Source: Helicobacter sp. MIT 11-5569
Lineage (GTDB): Bacteria; Campylobacterota; Campylobacteria; Campylobacterales; Helicobacteraceae
Reading direction: 5' to 3'
Assembly (NCBI RefSeq): GCF_000765695.2
Contig: NZ_JRPB02000001.1
Location: 248,001 to 312,000, forward strand
Length of the DNA: 64,000 nucleotides
Shown: in pieces, positions 1-8,236 of the stretch
Layout: each line of letters opens with the position of its first letter
Numbering within the stretch: the stretch's first letter is position 1
Program-made: the position numbers and the translations under genes
Notes under the pieces: generated by a model
What the model saw: only the letters and a program-made list of their open reading frames with translations
Told to the model about the DNA's origin: nothing
Database searches by the model: none

Positions 1-1
1 G

Positions 2-79
2 ACAGAATCTCTTAAAAATAAAATATTCTCCATTGTTCCGATTGAAATTACAGAGATTGAAAATGCCCGAGTATCCTAA
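2..79 (+). CDS. possible 3' end of a HicB-type antitoxin gene (partial)
   Basis: An open frame enters from the left edge and stops with TAA at 77-79. It encodes 25 residues ending in EIENARVS. It overlaps the start of the HicA-like gene by 17 bases, the tight arrangement expected of a toxin-antitoxin pair. The visible residues are too few to identify the family; HicB is inferred only from the neighbour. It could also be the end of an unrelated gene. Confidence 0.3.
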   Translation, partial: TESLKNKIFSIVPIEITEIENARVS

Positions 80-257
80 AATAACAGCTAAAGAAGCAGA
101 AAAAATTCTTTTAGAGAATGGCTTTGAATTTAAGAGGCAAAAAGGTAGCCATAGAATTTATGCTAAAGGAGATATTCTTCAAGTATTGCCTTTTCATAGT
201 GGTAAAACTTTACACCCTAAAATCGTTAAACAAATTTTTGAAAGTATTGAAAAATAA
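63..257 (+). CDS. hicA: HicA-family toxin (mRNA interferase-like), 64 aa
   Basis: Small basic protein of the HicA/YcfA type, a double-stranded-RNA-binding-fold toxin that cleaves mRNA and is normally neutralised by HicB. Visible family features are the N-terminal helix (TAKEAEKILLENGF), the GSHRIY segment with the conserved histidine, and the LPFHSGKTLHPKIVKQI segment near the C-terminus. About 64 residues is the normal HicA length. An earlier in-frame ATG at 33 would add ten residues, but ATG at 63 gives the family-typical start. The antitoxin would lie upstream, mostly outside the window. The family is fairly certain; activity cannot be judged. Confidence 0.75.
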   Translation: MPEYPKITAKEAEKILLENGFEFKRQKGSHRIYAKGDILQVLPFHSGKTLHPKIVKQIFESIEK

Positions 258-298
258 CTAATCAGTATTAAGATTTCTAAAATTCCTTAGAATATAAC

Positions 299-463
299 TT
301 AAAACCTCCTCCTAAACTCTCTAGGATTCATCGGATTGCTTTCTTGCCATAAGCCTAGTCTTTGTTCTCTCGCTAAAGATTCCAAAGAATTATATTTGGT
401 ATTTTGTTGGTAAGAGTAAGCCCAAGCATTTCCATTTTTGACTTGATTATTGTAGCACTTTAG
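299..463 (-). pseudogene. 3' remnant of a thermonuclease-like (SNase-fold) gene
   Basis: The minus strand between hicA and trpCF has an open frame of about 54 codons without a usable start. It is closed upstream by a stop at 464-466 and ends with TAA at 299-301. The peptide contains NGNAWAYSYQQ, SLAREQRLGLWQ and NPMNPREFRRR. These match the C-terminal pattern of staphylococcal-nuclease-like proteins (G.AWVY, then A....RGLW, then P.EFR). The N-terminal barrel carrying the active site is missing, because trpCF occupies the upstream DNA. I read it as the truncated tail of a nuclease gene left by a rearrangement. It overlaps the trpCF stop by a few bases. Confidence 0.5.
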
Positions 464-1977
464 CTATTGAAGTTTTTTAAATGTGCTATCAAGCTTTGAA
501 GTTTTGCTAAATCCTTCTTGCCTACTTTAGATTCTATGCTAGAATTAATATCTAGCATTTTTGCACCTAGTTTTTTTAGGGATTCTAAATTTTCTATGCC
601 CACTCCACCAGCAACACATAAAGTTTGCACCCTACTTTTAAGCTGTTCTAAAACTTCTAAACCAATTCTCTGCCCACTTCCACCACCTAAAATGCTTTTA
701 GAATCCAACAAAACAAAAGGACTAACAAACTCACCCAAATCCTCTGCATTCTCCACATTCCAAGCTTCATAAAATGCAAATTTAGCCCCTCTTAGCTCCA
801 CTCCACCAAACCAACCTGCCCTCTTTATCCCGTGTAATTGCAACGCATCAATGATTCCATCTTGATAAAGCTTCAGTGCAGACTGCATTTGATTTTTATC
901 ATCTTTTAGCACAACGACTTTTAGGATATTAGGGAATCGCTCTAGCTCTTTTGCGATTGCCCTAATGCGCTCTATCTCTATAAAGCGCGGGGATTTTGGC
1001 TCTATGATGAATCCTAATGCAGCAATTTTTTGGGCTTGATTGGAATCTTTATCTAATTCTTGCAAACCTTGCGCACACATTAAAGCATCTTGCGTGTTTG
1101 TGATTCCACAAATTTTCACAAATCCCAAAGGAGAATCAAGCAACCTAAAGACATTTTTATAAAAGATATTAGAATCCTTTTTCCCGCATTCTAGGGATTC
1201 CTTTAAGCTAGTTAGCGCATTCTTTGGCTCACTATTGCGCACCAAATAACTCCCGCACAAAATCCCATCAAAACCCAAATTCCCAACCACAAAGCCATCA
1301 AAATCACAATTTAACGAAGATTCAAAAATCACTTTGCTTTGTGGATTTTTAGTTTGGATTTCCCCTAAAAGATTATAAGCTTGGATTCTATCAATGATAA
1401 AAGTATGCAAATTGCGAGAATTAATCCCGATGAGTTTGGCATTCAAAGGTGTGATAAACTCCACCTCTTGCGCATTATGCACTTCTACTAAAGGCGTCAA
1501 ACCAAACTCAAGGCATTCTAAATAAAGTTTTTTGAGTTGCAAAAATCCACCATAAGGATTGTTTTCACCCACAAACACCGCAGCGATAAGTAGCACCATA
1601 TCCGCACCAAAAGCGTAAGATTCTGCGATTTGCTCAATCTTTGTGATAAAATCTTTTCGTAGCACACAAGCTTTTGGATTACTTTCTTTAACCCTCTTTA
1701 AATCCTCCAAATCACCCTTAAAATAATCCTGCTCACATAACACAGAAATAGCACCTGCTCCACCCTGCAAATACGCCTTTGCAAGCGCATTAGGATTTGC
1801 AATTTCGCCGATATTTCCAGCACTTGGACTTGCGCGTTTGATTTCTGCAATAATTAAAGAAGAATCCAAATTTGGAGGATTTAGCGGTGTTGTGCGTGTA
1901 TTTGTGCGTAAAACAACCTTTTGCTTTTTGTCCAAAATTTCCTTTAGAATCGTTGGCACTCCACTATAAAACTCCAT
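460..1977 (-). CDS. trpCF: bifunctional indole-3-glycerol-phosphate synthase / phosphoribosylanthranilate isomerase, 505 aa
   Basis: Catalyses two consecutive steps of tryptophan synthesis: isomerisation of phosphoribosylanthranilate and closure of the indole ring. Residues 1 to about 260 are the TrpC barrel, with AEIKRASPS, VLRKDFI, LVEVHNAQE, GINSRNL and GILCGSYLVR. Residues about 275 to 505 are the TrpF barrel, with VKICGIT (catalytic Cys), ALQLHGI, LLDSKS (catalytic Asp) and CVAGGVG. The length fits a full fusion. The ATG overlaps the stop of trpGD as TAATG, so translation is probably coupled. It is the last gene of the minus-strand trpE-trpGD-trpCF operon. Confidence 0.96.
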   Translation of the reverse strand: MEFYSGVPTILKEILDKKQKVVLRTNTRTTPLNPPNLDSSLIIAEIKRASPSAGNIGEIANPNALAKAYLQGGAGAISVLCEQDYFKGDLEDLKRVKESNPKACVLRKDFITKIEQIAESYAFGADMVLLIAAVFVGENNPYGGFLQLKKLYLECLEFGLTPLVEVHNAQEVEFITPLNAKLIGINSRNLHTFIIDRIQAYNLLGEIQTKNPQSKVIFESSLNCDFDGFVVGNLGFDGILCGSYLVRNSEPKNALTSLKESLECGKKDSNIFYKNVFRLLDSPLGFVKICGITNTQDALMCAQGLQELDKDSNQAQKIAALGFIIEPKSPRFIEIERIRAIAKELERFPNILKVVVLKDDKNQMQSALKLYQDGIIDALQLHGIKRAGWFGGVELRGAKFAFYEAWNVENAEDLGEFVSPFVLLDSKSILGGGSGQRIGLEVLEQLKSRVQTLCVAGGVGIENLESLKKLGAKMLDINSSIESKVGKKDLAKLQSLIAHLKNFNS

Positions 1978-3596
1978 TATAAACCTGCTATTTTTAGATT
2001 GCTGATATTTTGGAATCTCTCCAAAATACCAAAAACTTCTTTAGATTCTATGATTTGCTTTGCGTGGAAAAATCCCTCTTTTAAGGATTCTACAATATCA
2101 AGCACACAAAGTGCAGCACCTAGATTAAGTGCAACCAAATCTAACCTTGGTGAAGGCATTGCATTAAAAATATCTTTTGTAATTTGCGCATTTTCTTCTG
2201 CATTGCCACCTTTAAGCATAGAATAACTTGCAAAGCTAAGCCCCACTTCAATAGGATTAAAAATATAAGTTTTGATTGCACCATTGCGCAATTCTGTAAT
2301 TTGCGTAGGCGCACAAAGTGAAATTTCATCATAACCATCTAACCCACTGACAACCATTGCGCGTTTAACCCCTAAAATCGCTAAAGCTTTTGCAATAATC
2401 TCTGTGTAGGATTTGTCAAATACGCCGATGAGTTGGTGTGTGATAGGTGCGGGATTACTTAGAGGACCAATCAAGTTAAAAGCGGTTTTGAATCCTAAAC
2501 TACCACGCGCTGGAGCGGCAAAGCGCATAGCAGCATGAAACTTTTGTGCAAAGAGAAAAGTAAGATTTAATTCCTTAAAAGCCTTTTGTGCGTTTTGTAA
2601 TTCCATATTTGGATTAATTCCAAGCGCATTTAACAAATCCGCCGAACCACTTTTAGAAGTAATAGCACGATTGCCATGCTTGATGATTCCGAAATTTTGC
2701 TTTTTGGCAAGTGTTCCTAAAAGAAGTGCGCAAGTCGTAGAGACATTAAAAGTCTTTGCATTGCTTCCACCTGTGCCAACCATATCAAACAAAATCTCTT
2801 TATCCTTTTTTGTTCCAAAACGCACCGCCTTTTGTTTTAACACCGAAGCAAATCCCGCAAGCTCATATTCATCGACCCCTTTAATCTCTAGGCTTGTGAG
2901 GAAACTTCCAATCTGTGCGTCTGTTAAATTACCCTCTGTAAGCTCGTCCATTAGATTATAGCTTTCTTGGAAATTTAACGATTCTAGTTTCAAGCATTTT
3001 TTGAGATAGTCTTTTATAGGAATTTGCTCACGCGCATAATGCAAGAAGTTTTGGAGCATTTTCTCACCCTCTTTCGTGCCGATAGATTCTGGGTGGAACT
3101 GCAATCCTATCAAGTGGTATTGCTTATGTTCTATCGCCATTACTTCACCATCTTCACTGCTGCCGCTGATGATAAAACACTCTGGAATCTCCTCACGCTT
3201 ACCCACTAAAGAATGGTAACGCGCAATCGGGGTTTTTTGTGCAATATGGCGGAAGATTCCTTTTTGGTTGTGCAATAGAGGCTCTACTTTGCCATGCACG
3301 ATATTTTTAGCATTCTTAATCTCCACACCAAAAGCACTTAGAATCGCTTGATGTCCCAAACAAATCCCCAAAATCGGATAGATTCCTTTAAATTTCTGCA
3401 CAATTTGGATATTTAGCGGAGAATCTTTAGGACTTTTAGGTCCGGGTCCTAAAACAATATAACTTGGATTAAGGGATTCTATCTCTTCTAGGCTCGTTTT
3501 ATCGTGGCGCAAAACTTTAATCGGATAGCCAAAAACAGCCAATGCTTGATAAATATTGTAGGTAAAAGAATCGTAATTATCAATGAGTAAAATCAT
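1977..3596 (-). CDS. trpGD: anthranilate synthase glutaminase / anthranilate phosphoribosyltransferase fusion, 539 aa
   Basis: Residues 1 to about 190 are a class I glutamine amidotransferase (TrpG). It starts MILLIDNYDSFTYN and shows GPGPKSP, the nucleophile elbow GICLGHQ and LQFHPES, so the Cys and His of the triad are present. The rest is TrpD, with the PRPP-binding GTGGSNAKTFNVST loop, KHGNRAITSKSGSAD and the FAPARGSLG-like AAPARGSLGFKT segment. TrpG supplies ammonia to TrpE and TrpD makes phosphoribosylanthranilate. The start overlaps the trpE stop by four bases (ATGA) and the stop overlaps trpCF. The same fusion is known in Campylobacter and enterobacteria; H. pylori, as I recall, keeps the two genes separate. 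Confidence 0.96.
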   Translation of the reverse strand: MILLIDNYDSFTYNIYQALAVFGYPIKVLRHDKTSLEEIESLNPSYIVLGPGPKSPKDSPLNIQIVQKFKGIYPILGICLGHQAILSAFGVEIKNAKNIVHGKVEPLLHNQKGIFRHIAQKTPIARYHSLVGKREEIPECFIISGSSEDGEVMAIEHKQYHLIGLQFHPESIGTKEGEKMLQNFLHYAREQIPIKDYLKKCLKLESLNFQESYNLMDELTEGNLTDAQIGSFLTSLEIKGVDEYELAGFASVLKQKAVRFGTKKDKEILFDMVGTGGSNAKTFNVSTTCALLLGTLAKKQNFGIIKHGNRAITSKSGSADLLNALGINPNMELQNAQKAFKELNLTFLFAQKFHAAMRFAAPARGSLGFKTAFNLIGPLSNPAPITHQLIGVFDKSYTEIIAKALAILGVKRAMVVSGLDGYDEISLCAPTQITELRNGAIKTYIFNPIEVGLSFASYSMLKGGNAEENAQITKDIFNAMPSPRLDLVALNLGAALCVLDIVESLKEGFFHAKQIIESKEVFGILERFQNISNLKIAGL

Positions 3597-5125
3597 ACTT
3601 TCTCTCCTAAAATTGCCTCAAGTAGCGAGCGCATTTTGTTTTGTGTTTCAATATATTCTTCTTTTGGGTTAGAATCATAAACGATTCCACCTCCTGCTTG
3701 GAGATAATACACACCTTTTTGATAAACAGCAGTGCGGATAGCAATCGCAAAATCCATATCGCCATTTTGGGAAAAATACCCAATTGCTCCCGCATAAATT
3801 GCGCGCTTATGCGATTCTAAGGATTCTATGGTTTTAATCGCTTGAATCTTAGGTGCGCCACTAACCGTTCCAGCAGGAAATGCAGAATAAAGCGCGTCAA
3901 TTTTCCTATGCGATTCTAAATCCATAACCCCCTGCACTTCAGAGACTAAGTGCATCACTCTTGCGTATTTTTCAATCACTTTTTCTTGCGTAACCTTCAC
4001 ACTTCTAGGTCTAGCGACTTTGCCTACATCATTGCGCCCCAAATCAAGCAACATCAAATGCTCCGCATTTTCTTTAGCATTTGCCTTTAATTCCTCTTCT
4101 AGTTTGGAATCCTCTAACGCATTTTTGCCCCTTCCTTGCGTTCCTGCAATAGGGCGAATTGTGAGGGTTGCTTCCTTTGGCGCAGTTGTTTTGACTTTGA
4201 TGAGCACTTCAGGAGAACTTCCGATAATTTGATAATTACCAAAATCAAAATAATACATATAGGGACTTGGATTATGTGTGCGCAGGTTTTCATAAGCTTG
4301 CAAGGGTGGCAAATCACTTGTAATTTCTAAGCTTTGGCTTGGCACACATTGGAGCAAATTTCCCTTATAAATCTCATTTTGCAAAGTCTTAACCATTTGC
4401 GTATAATAAGATTCCTTATCTTTAGAAGTAATCTTTGAAATGTAAGTTTGCTTAAGCGTATCTTGCAAATTCAAATGCTCTAAAGTATGCGCTAACTCTT
4501 GCACTCTTTGCGCGGTATTTTGCCTTTGTGATTCCCCCTCGTAAGCAACACTCACGATATAAAGAGATTCAAAAAAATGGTCAAAAACAACAAAATCTCT
4601 CCCAAAAATAAAAGCATTCTCACTTGCTTCATAAAGTGCGTCTTTTTGGAACTCTACTTCCTCAATTTCTCCAAAAAATTCATAACCTAGATACCCTACT
4701 CCACCTAATGGCAAAGGCAAAGATTCTATCTCATCACTAGAAATTATTTGATTGCTAGATTCTACCACAGAATTTGAAGCAAAGGGATTTGGAGAAAGTC
4801 GGCGAAATGCGTCCAAAAAGTCAAGGAATTTTGGTTTGCTTGGCAAAGAAAAATCCCCGATTTTGCATAAATTCTTAAGTGCGTGCTTTTGGGAATTTTC
4901 TAGTAAAAAAACCTCGTCATTTTCTTTGATAATCCTAAAGGCTTCTTTAAGAATCAAAATAGAAAAGCGTCCTTTACCTGTCTTTAAAAATGCAGATTCT
5001 AGCAAAACAGGAGCATTCAAGCTCTCGCATACTATTAAAGGAGTGATTTTGAGAGCTGGGATTTTATAAATACTAAAACTTGCTTTGATTCCTTGCTTAT
5101 TGGTGTTTTTTAGAAATTCAAACAT
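3593..5125 (-). CDS. trpE: anthranilate synthase component I, 510 aa
   Basis: Makes anthranilate from chorismate and ammonia supplied by TrpG. The chorismate-binding signature is clear: RPIAGTQGRGK, LLDLGRNDVGKV, AFPAGTVSGAPK and YAGAIGYFS. Near the N-terminus, PVLLESAF carries the LLES motif that binds feedback-inhibiting tryptophan in other TrpE proteins, so allosteric control is likely. I chose ATG at 5125 because AAGAAG lies five bases upstream; the longer frame to 5209 needs a TTG codon without a ribosome site. I found no Trp-rich leader peptide in the 162 bases up to the preceding gene. It is followed by trpGD with a four-base overlap. Confidence 0.95.
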   Translation of the reverse strand: MFEFLKNTNKQGIKASFSIYKIPALKITPLIVCESLNAPVLLESAFLKTGKGRFSILILKEAFRIIKENDEVFLLENSQKHALKNLCKIGDFSLPSKPKFLDFLDAFRRLSPNPFASNSVVESSNQIISSDEIESLPLPLGGVGYLGYEFFGEIEEVEFQKDALYEASENAFIFGRDFVVFDHFFESLYIVSVAYEGESQRQNTAQRVQELAHTLEHLNLQDTLKQTYISKITSKDKESYYTQMVKTLQNEIYKGNLLQCVPSQSLEITSDLPPLQAYENLRTHNPSPYMYYFDFGNYQIIGSSPEVLIKVKTTAPKEATLTIRPIAGTQGRGKNALEDSKLEEELKANAKENAEHLMLLDLGRNDVGKVARPRSVKVTQEKVIEKYARVMHLVSEVQGVMDLESHRKIDALYSAFPAGTVSGAPKIQAIKTIESLESHKRAIYAGAIGYFSQNGDMDFAIAIRTAVYQKGVYYLQAGGGIVYDSNPKEEYIETQNKMRSLLEAILGEKV

Positions 5126-5287
5126 AAAAACTTCTTTGCAAATGATTTTCGCGGATTCTACATTTTTAAGATTAAAGATTTTATTAAATGCGCAAGTTTG
5201 ATTGCGCAATCTTAAGCTTAAACTTTGGCAGTTAAATCATATGCCCACGAGGCTAAAACCTCTGCGATGATGCAAGGAGATTACCTC

Positions 5288-6877
5288 TTACGCCTCTCTT
5301 TCAAACTTCATCGCTCTTAGCTTGTCTTTTTCTTCTAATTCTGCAAACTTTACCATATCTTCTACGCTTCGGATTTTGTAAAGCGTGGAAGCAACAATCT
5401 CTTTGTTATCTCTTGTGGTGAGAATAAACGCAGTGCGTCCATTAGAAAAGGTTTCTTTGCGGATAAACTCTACTCCAAGTTCTGCGAGAGAGAAAATACC
5501 ACCATTAGTATCTGCTCCGATTTGGCTAAAGTCTAGTTGGTTTAATTCTTCTTCATTCATAGAGGAAGCTCCACTCATTACACTTGCTCTCTCGCCTTTT
5601 TCTGTTAGATTAAACTCTCCATCACTTGTAAATAAATCATCTAAACTAATATACATCGTTCTTCCCGAATCAAAAGCAAGGGTTAGCATTCCATTATCAT
5701 TTAGCTTCATTCCCACGACAGAATCCACATCTTTTAGGGCATTTGCATATTTGTTTGCAGTTGTTGGATTGTTTAATCCCTCATAAAACTCTTTAAACTT
5801 CTCCTCGCTAAACTGCATTCCGGTGATGACTTGAAATTCTCTTTGTATCGCAAGCTTGTTACCCTCGCCATTGTAATAATCTTTATACATGCCATTAAAC
5901 CTAGATTTCACATCGGCGAGATAGTTTTTATCGCTTTTATCAAAAAACCCAAATGTTATGCGCTCTAGCCTTGTATCCCCATTTAATCCGACTTTATTAT
6001 ACGCTAGGCTTAGCGAGTTTGCTAAATCTTTAAAGACATATTGCTTTTGCCCATATTCATCGGTTTTTGTTTTGGTGAAGTCTATCCAGCCATTTTCATC
6101 TGCGTTGTTTTTAAACATTTCTTTGAAGCTACTCTTTTGACTATCGTCAAGCCTTTTATAGCTCTCTTCAGGGCGGAAAAGGGAAGTGCCATTGACTACC
6201 TTTCGTTTTAGATAAGTGATACCATCTTTTTTATAGGTAGAATTTTTCTCCCACTCATCAACATCTTTTTGTGTATTAACAAACTTTGTCAAATCTAACG
6301 CATTATACACATCGCTAAGTTTTAAGACCACTTCTTCGCCATTAGAGTTATAACCTCTAAGCTTAAGTTTGTCAAAAAACTCATCGCTAGAATCCAAAAA
6401 TCCGTCTTGATTAATATCTAAACCGACCAGTTGTCCTACGCTTTCTAATGTCCCTACGCCATATTGGTCGTTATCATCGTCTAAATCCAAGAAAACTTCC
6501 ATTTGCCCCACAGGCGTATCCAAATACTTACTTGTTCCTTTGGAGTTAAAGAAAGTTCCTAAGCCATTGTTATAGCCATTATCGCCATAGTTGTAATAAT
6601 CGTTATGGAGAATATGATCGTATGAGCTTGACTTAAAATAATGTAACTTTTGATAATTCAAAGTATTCCATGTATCAGAACGATCAACACTATAAAGCCC
6701 AGATAAGCCCAAAACACTTCTAACGCGCAATCTCGTATCCCGAGCCTTAGCTTCATATTCTGCTTTTGCGATTTCCTCTTTCATTTCTTTTGTTAGTTTG
6801 ATTCCATTGTTGCTGATTTGCCCTTTGAGAGTGCTTAGGTTTTCTACGCCTAACCCTGTGCTGGCATTTATTTTCAT
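5288..6877 (-). CDS. EF-hand-like protein of unknown function, 529 aa
   Basis: No function recognised. There is no signal peptide or obvious membrane segment, and the N-terminus reads MKINASTGLGVENLST. The sequence is rich in Asp, Asn, Tyr and Gly. One stretch, DINQDGFLDSSDE near residue 165, matches a canonical EF-hand calcium loop. An acidic LDLDDDNDQYG run lies just before it, and weaker loops occur at NADENGWIDF and ADTNGGIFSLAEL. The last 70 residues are charged and probably helical. A GGGGAG ribosome site precedes the ATG, which overlaps the stop of the secreted-protein gene upstream (TAATG), so the two are co-translated. trpE follows after 162 bases. Calcium binding is inferred from the motif only. 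Confidence 0.7.
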   Translation of the reverse strand: MKINASTGLGVENLSTLKGQISNNGIKLTKEMKEEIAKAEYEAKARDTRLRVRSVLGLSGLYSVDRSDTWNTLNYQKLHYFKSSSYDHILHNDYYNYGDNGYNNGLGTFFNSKGTSKYLDTPVGQMEVFLDLDDDNDQYGVGTLESVGQLVGLDINQDGFLDSSDEFFDKLKLRGYNSNGEEVVLKLSDVYNALDLTKFVNTQKDVDEWEKNSTYKKDGITYLKRKVVNGTSLFRPEESYKRLDDSQKSSFKEMFKNNADENGWIDFTKTKTDEYGQKQYVFKDLANSLSLAYNKVGLNGDTRLERITFGFFDKSDKNYLADVKSRFNGMYKDYYNGEGNKLAIQREFQVITGMQFSEEKFKEFYEGLNNPTTANKYANALKDVDSVVGMKLNDNGMLTLAFDSGRTMYISLDDLFTSDGEFNLTEKGERASVMSGASSMNEEELNQLDFSQIGADTNGGIFSLAELGVEFIRKETFSNGRTAFILTTRDNKEIVASTLYKIRSVEDMVKFAELEEKDKLRAMKFEREA

Positions 6878-8043
6878 TAGTTTGCTCCCCTACGATTTAC
6901 CCGCCAATCTATTAGGAGAATGTCCAAAGTCTGTGGGTCATAGTAAATGTCTATATCATTGATATTTAGGATTGATGAAGTGCCACCTGTTAAAACAATA
7001 TAGGATTCTTGAATCAAAGTGTTAATGTCATAGGTTATTTGTGAGCCTGTGGAGAAAATCAACTTTTCTTTCGCATTGTAATTATTCATTAATTCAAACA
7101 TTCCTACGATAGGGTTATAGAAAAGTTCCTTGACATTAACATATAAGCGATAATTACTCGTCTTTAGAAAATTAATTAATTCAGCTGTATCAAATTTTCT
7201 TATATATGAAGTCTCTCGGTTAAACTCCACTGTGTCTGCATTAAATTCTTTTTTTACTAACTCTTCATCACTACCATCTTCTGCTTTCCAGCCTAATTTA
7301 TAATTACGCACTTCTTGAATTGCTTGGACATAAACCCATTTATTAAGCGGAATTGGCTTAGTGGTAATAATCCTTTCTGTGGAATAATCTGTTAATTTTG
7401 TAGTAACTGATAGTTGTCCGGATTCTAATAGTTGAAAATTGAAATATTGGTATTCCCAGCCCGGGTCTGTTTGCAGAATCTCCTCATTTCGATTAAACAA
7501 TGGAATTGGTTTTGGAGGGTATCCGCCTAGCTTTATCCACATTCCAAAACTATTAGAATAAGGCATACCCCATTCGGGATGTTTATCTGTGGGATTGCGT
7601 CCGCCATTGTAATAAGTCCCAGCATTAACATATTCTGCATATAATTCTTGTTTTTTAGAATCCCACTTCCAAACAGCAAAATCATTGGGCGAATAAAGTC
7701 TGCTAGGATTGGGGGTTAAAACTCCAACCTCCGCGATAGGCGTTTTTGTCGTGTAAGTTACAAACAATATTGTATTGCCATTTGCATCTTTTAATGCCAC
7801 AAGCGAATCTGTCGCCGAATCAAATGGGGGGACAACATCATTTTCATAAGGAAATTGTCCTCCTTTCGCGCCTTGTTTCACTTTAAGCGCACTTTTACTT
7901 TCCTTTGGGAAATTTTGCAACGCTTTTTTCGCTTCCACTCCACTTAAAGGCTCACTGATTTGCATTTTGGATTCTGTTTGTGCAATAGATAGAGTGCCTA
8001 ATACACCACATAGCACCAAACTAAAAAGATATTTTTTTAGCAT
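6877..8043 (-). CDS. secreted protein of unknown function, 388 aa
   Basis: Begins with a typical Sec signal peptide (MLKKYLFSLVLCGVLGTLSIAQ) with probable cleavage after SIA or SIAQ. There is no lipobox cysteine at the cleavage site, so the mature protein is probably periplasmic or exported. The mature part has many aromatic residues and alternating polar strands, for example AVWKWDSKKQELYAEY and DIDIYYDPQTLDILLIDW, suggesting a beta-rich fold. I recognise no domain. A strong ribosome site (AAAGGAGGGAGG) and a TATAAT box at 8076-8081 mark this as the first gene of its transcript. It is translationally coupled to the EF-hand-like gene and possibly runs on into trpE. Confidence 0.72.
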   Translation of the reverse strand: MLKKYLFSLVLCGVLGTLSIAQTESKMQISEPLSGVEAKKALQNFPKESKSALKVKQGAKGGQFPYENDVVPPFDSATDSLVALKDANGNTILFVTYTTKTPIAEVGVLTPNPSRLYSPNDFAVWKWDSKKQELYAEYVNAGTYYNGGRNPTDKHPEWGMPYSNSFGMWIKLGGYPPKPIPLFNRNEEILQTDPGWEYQYFNFQLLESGQLSVTTKLTDYSTERIITTKPIPLNKWVYVQAIQEVRNYKLGWKAEDGSDEELVKKEFNADTVEFNRETSYIRKFDTAELINFLKTSNYRLYVNVKELFYNPIVGMFELMNNYNAKEKLIFSTGSQITYDINTLIQESYIVLTGGTSSILNINDIDIYYDPQTLDILLIDWRVNRRGAN

Positions 8044-8075
8044 TGCCCCTCCCTCCTTTTGTATAAACTTATCTC

Positions 8076-8081
8076 ATTATA
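8076..8081 (-). promoter_or_regulatory. -10 box for the secreted-protein/EF-hand(/trpE) transcript
   Basis: On the minus strand the sequence reads CGATATAATGAG, a perfect TATAAT 32 bases before the ATG at 8043. No clear -35 is needed or seen, as is usual for Helicobacter sigma-80 promoters. Confidence 0.6.
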
Positions 8082-8121
8082 TCGGATTTTCTTTTGAAAA
8101 GTTAAGAGAGAGTTAAACTTA

Positions 8122-8147
8122 TGGAATCTTTTTGGTTTAGGATTCCA
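8122..8147. repeat. inverted repeat TGGAATC / GATTCCA between divergent promoters
   Basis: TGGAATC at 8122-8128 and its exact complement GATTCCA at 8141-8147 flank a 12-base spacer. It sits between the -10 boxes of the secreted-protein gene and trpB. It could be an operator for a dimeric regulator, or an instance of the GAATC word that is over-represented throughout the window. Confidence 0.4.
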
Positions 8148-8198
8148 CAAGCACAATCTAAATGTGTAGAAATTGCAGAATTTCCTATAAAATTTTGT

Positions 8199-8204
8199 TA
8201 AAAT
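8199..8204 (+). promoter_or_regulatory. probable -10 box for trpBA
   Basis: TAAAAT within TTGTTAAAATACGC resembles the T-rich -10 context of Helicobacter housekeeping promoters. It would start transcription near 8212, between the in-frame ATG at 8162 and the ATG at 8237, which supports the later translation start for trpB. Confidence 0.45.
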
Positions 8205-8236
8205 ACGCACTCAAATTCACAACACAAAGTAGAAAA

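Noticed and set aside
5200-5211. Perfect palindrome GATTGCGCAATC near trpE
   Set aside because: A 12-base palindrome is short and contains no recognised operator; it lies within the 5' untranslated part and may be chance.
5126-5287. Possible trp attenuator or leader peptide upstream of trpE
   Set aside because: Only one TGG codon occurs in a short frame without a start codon, and no alternative hairpins with a T-tract are seen.
5385-5786. 133-codon plus-strand frame opposite the EF-hand-like gene
   Set aside because: The minus-strand gene has a strong ribosome site, coupling to its neighbour and a motif; the plus frame has none of these.
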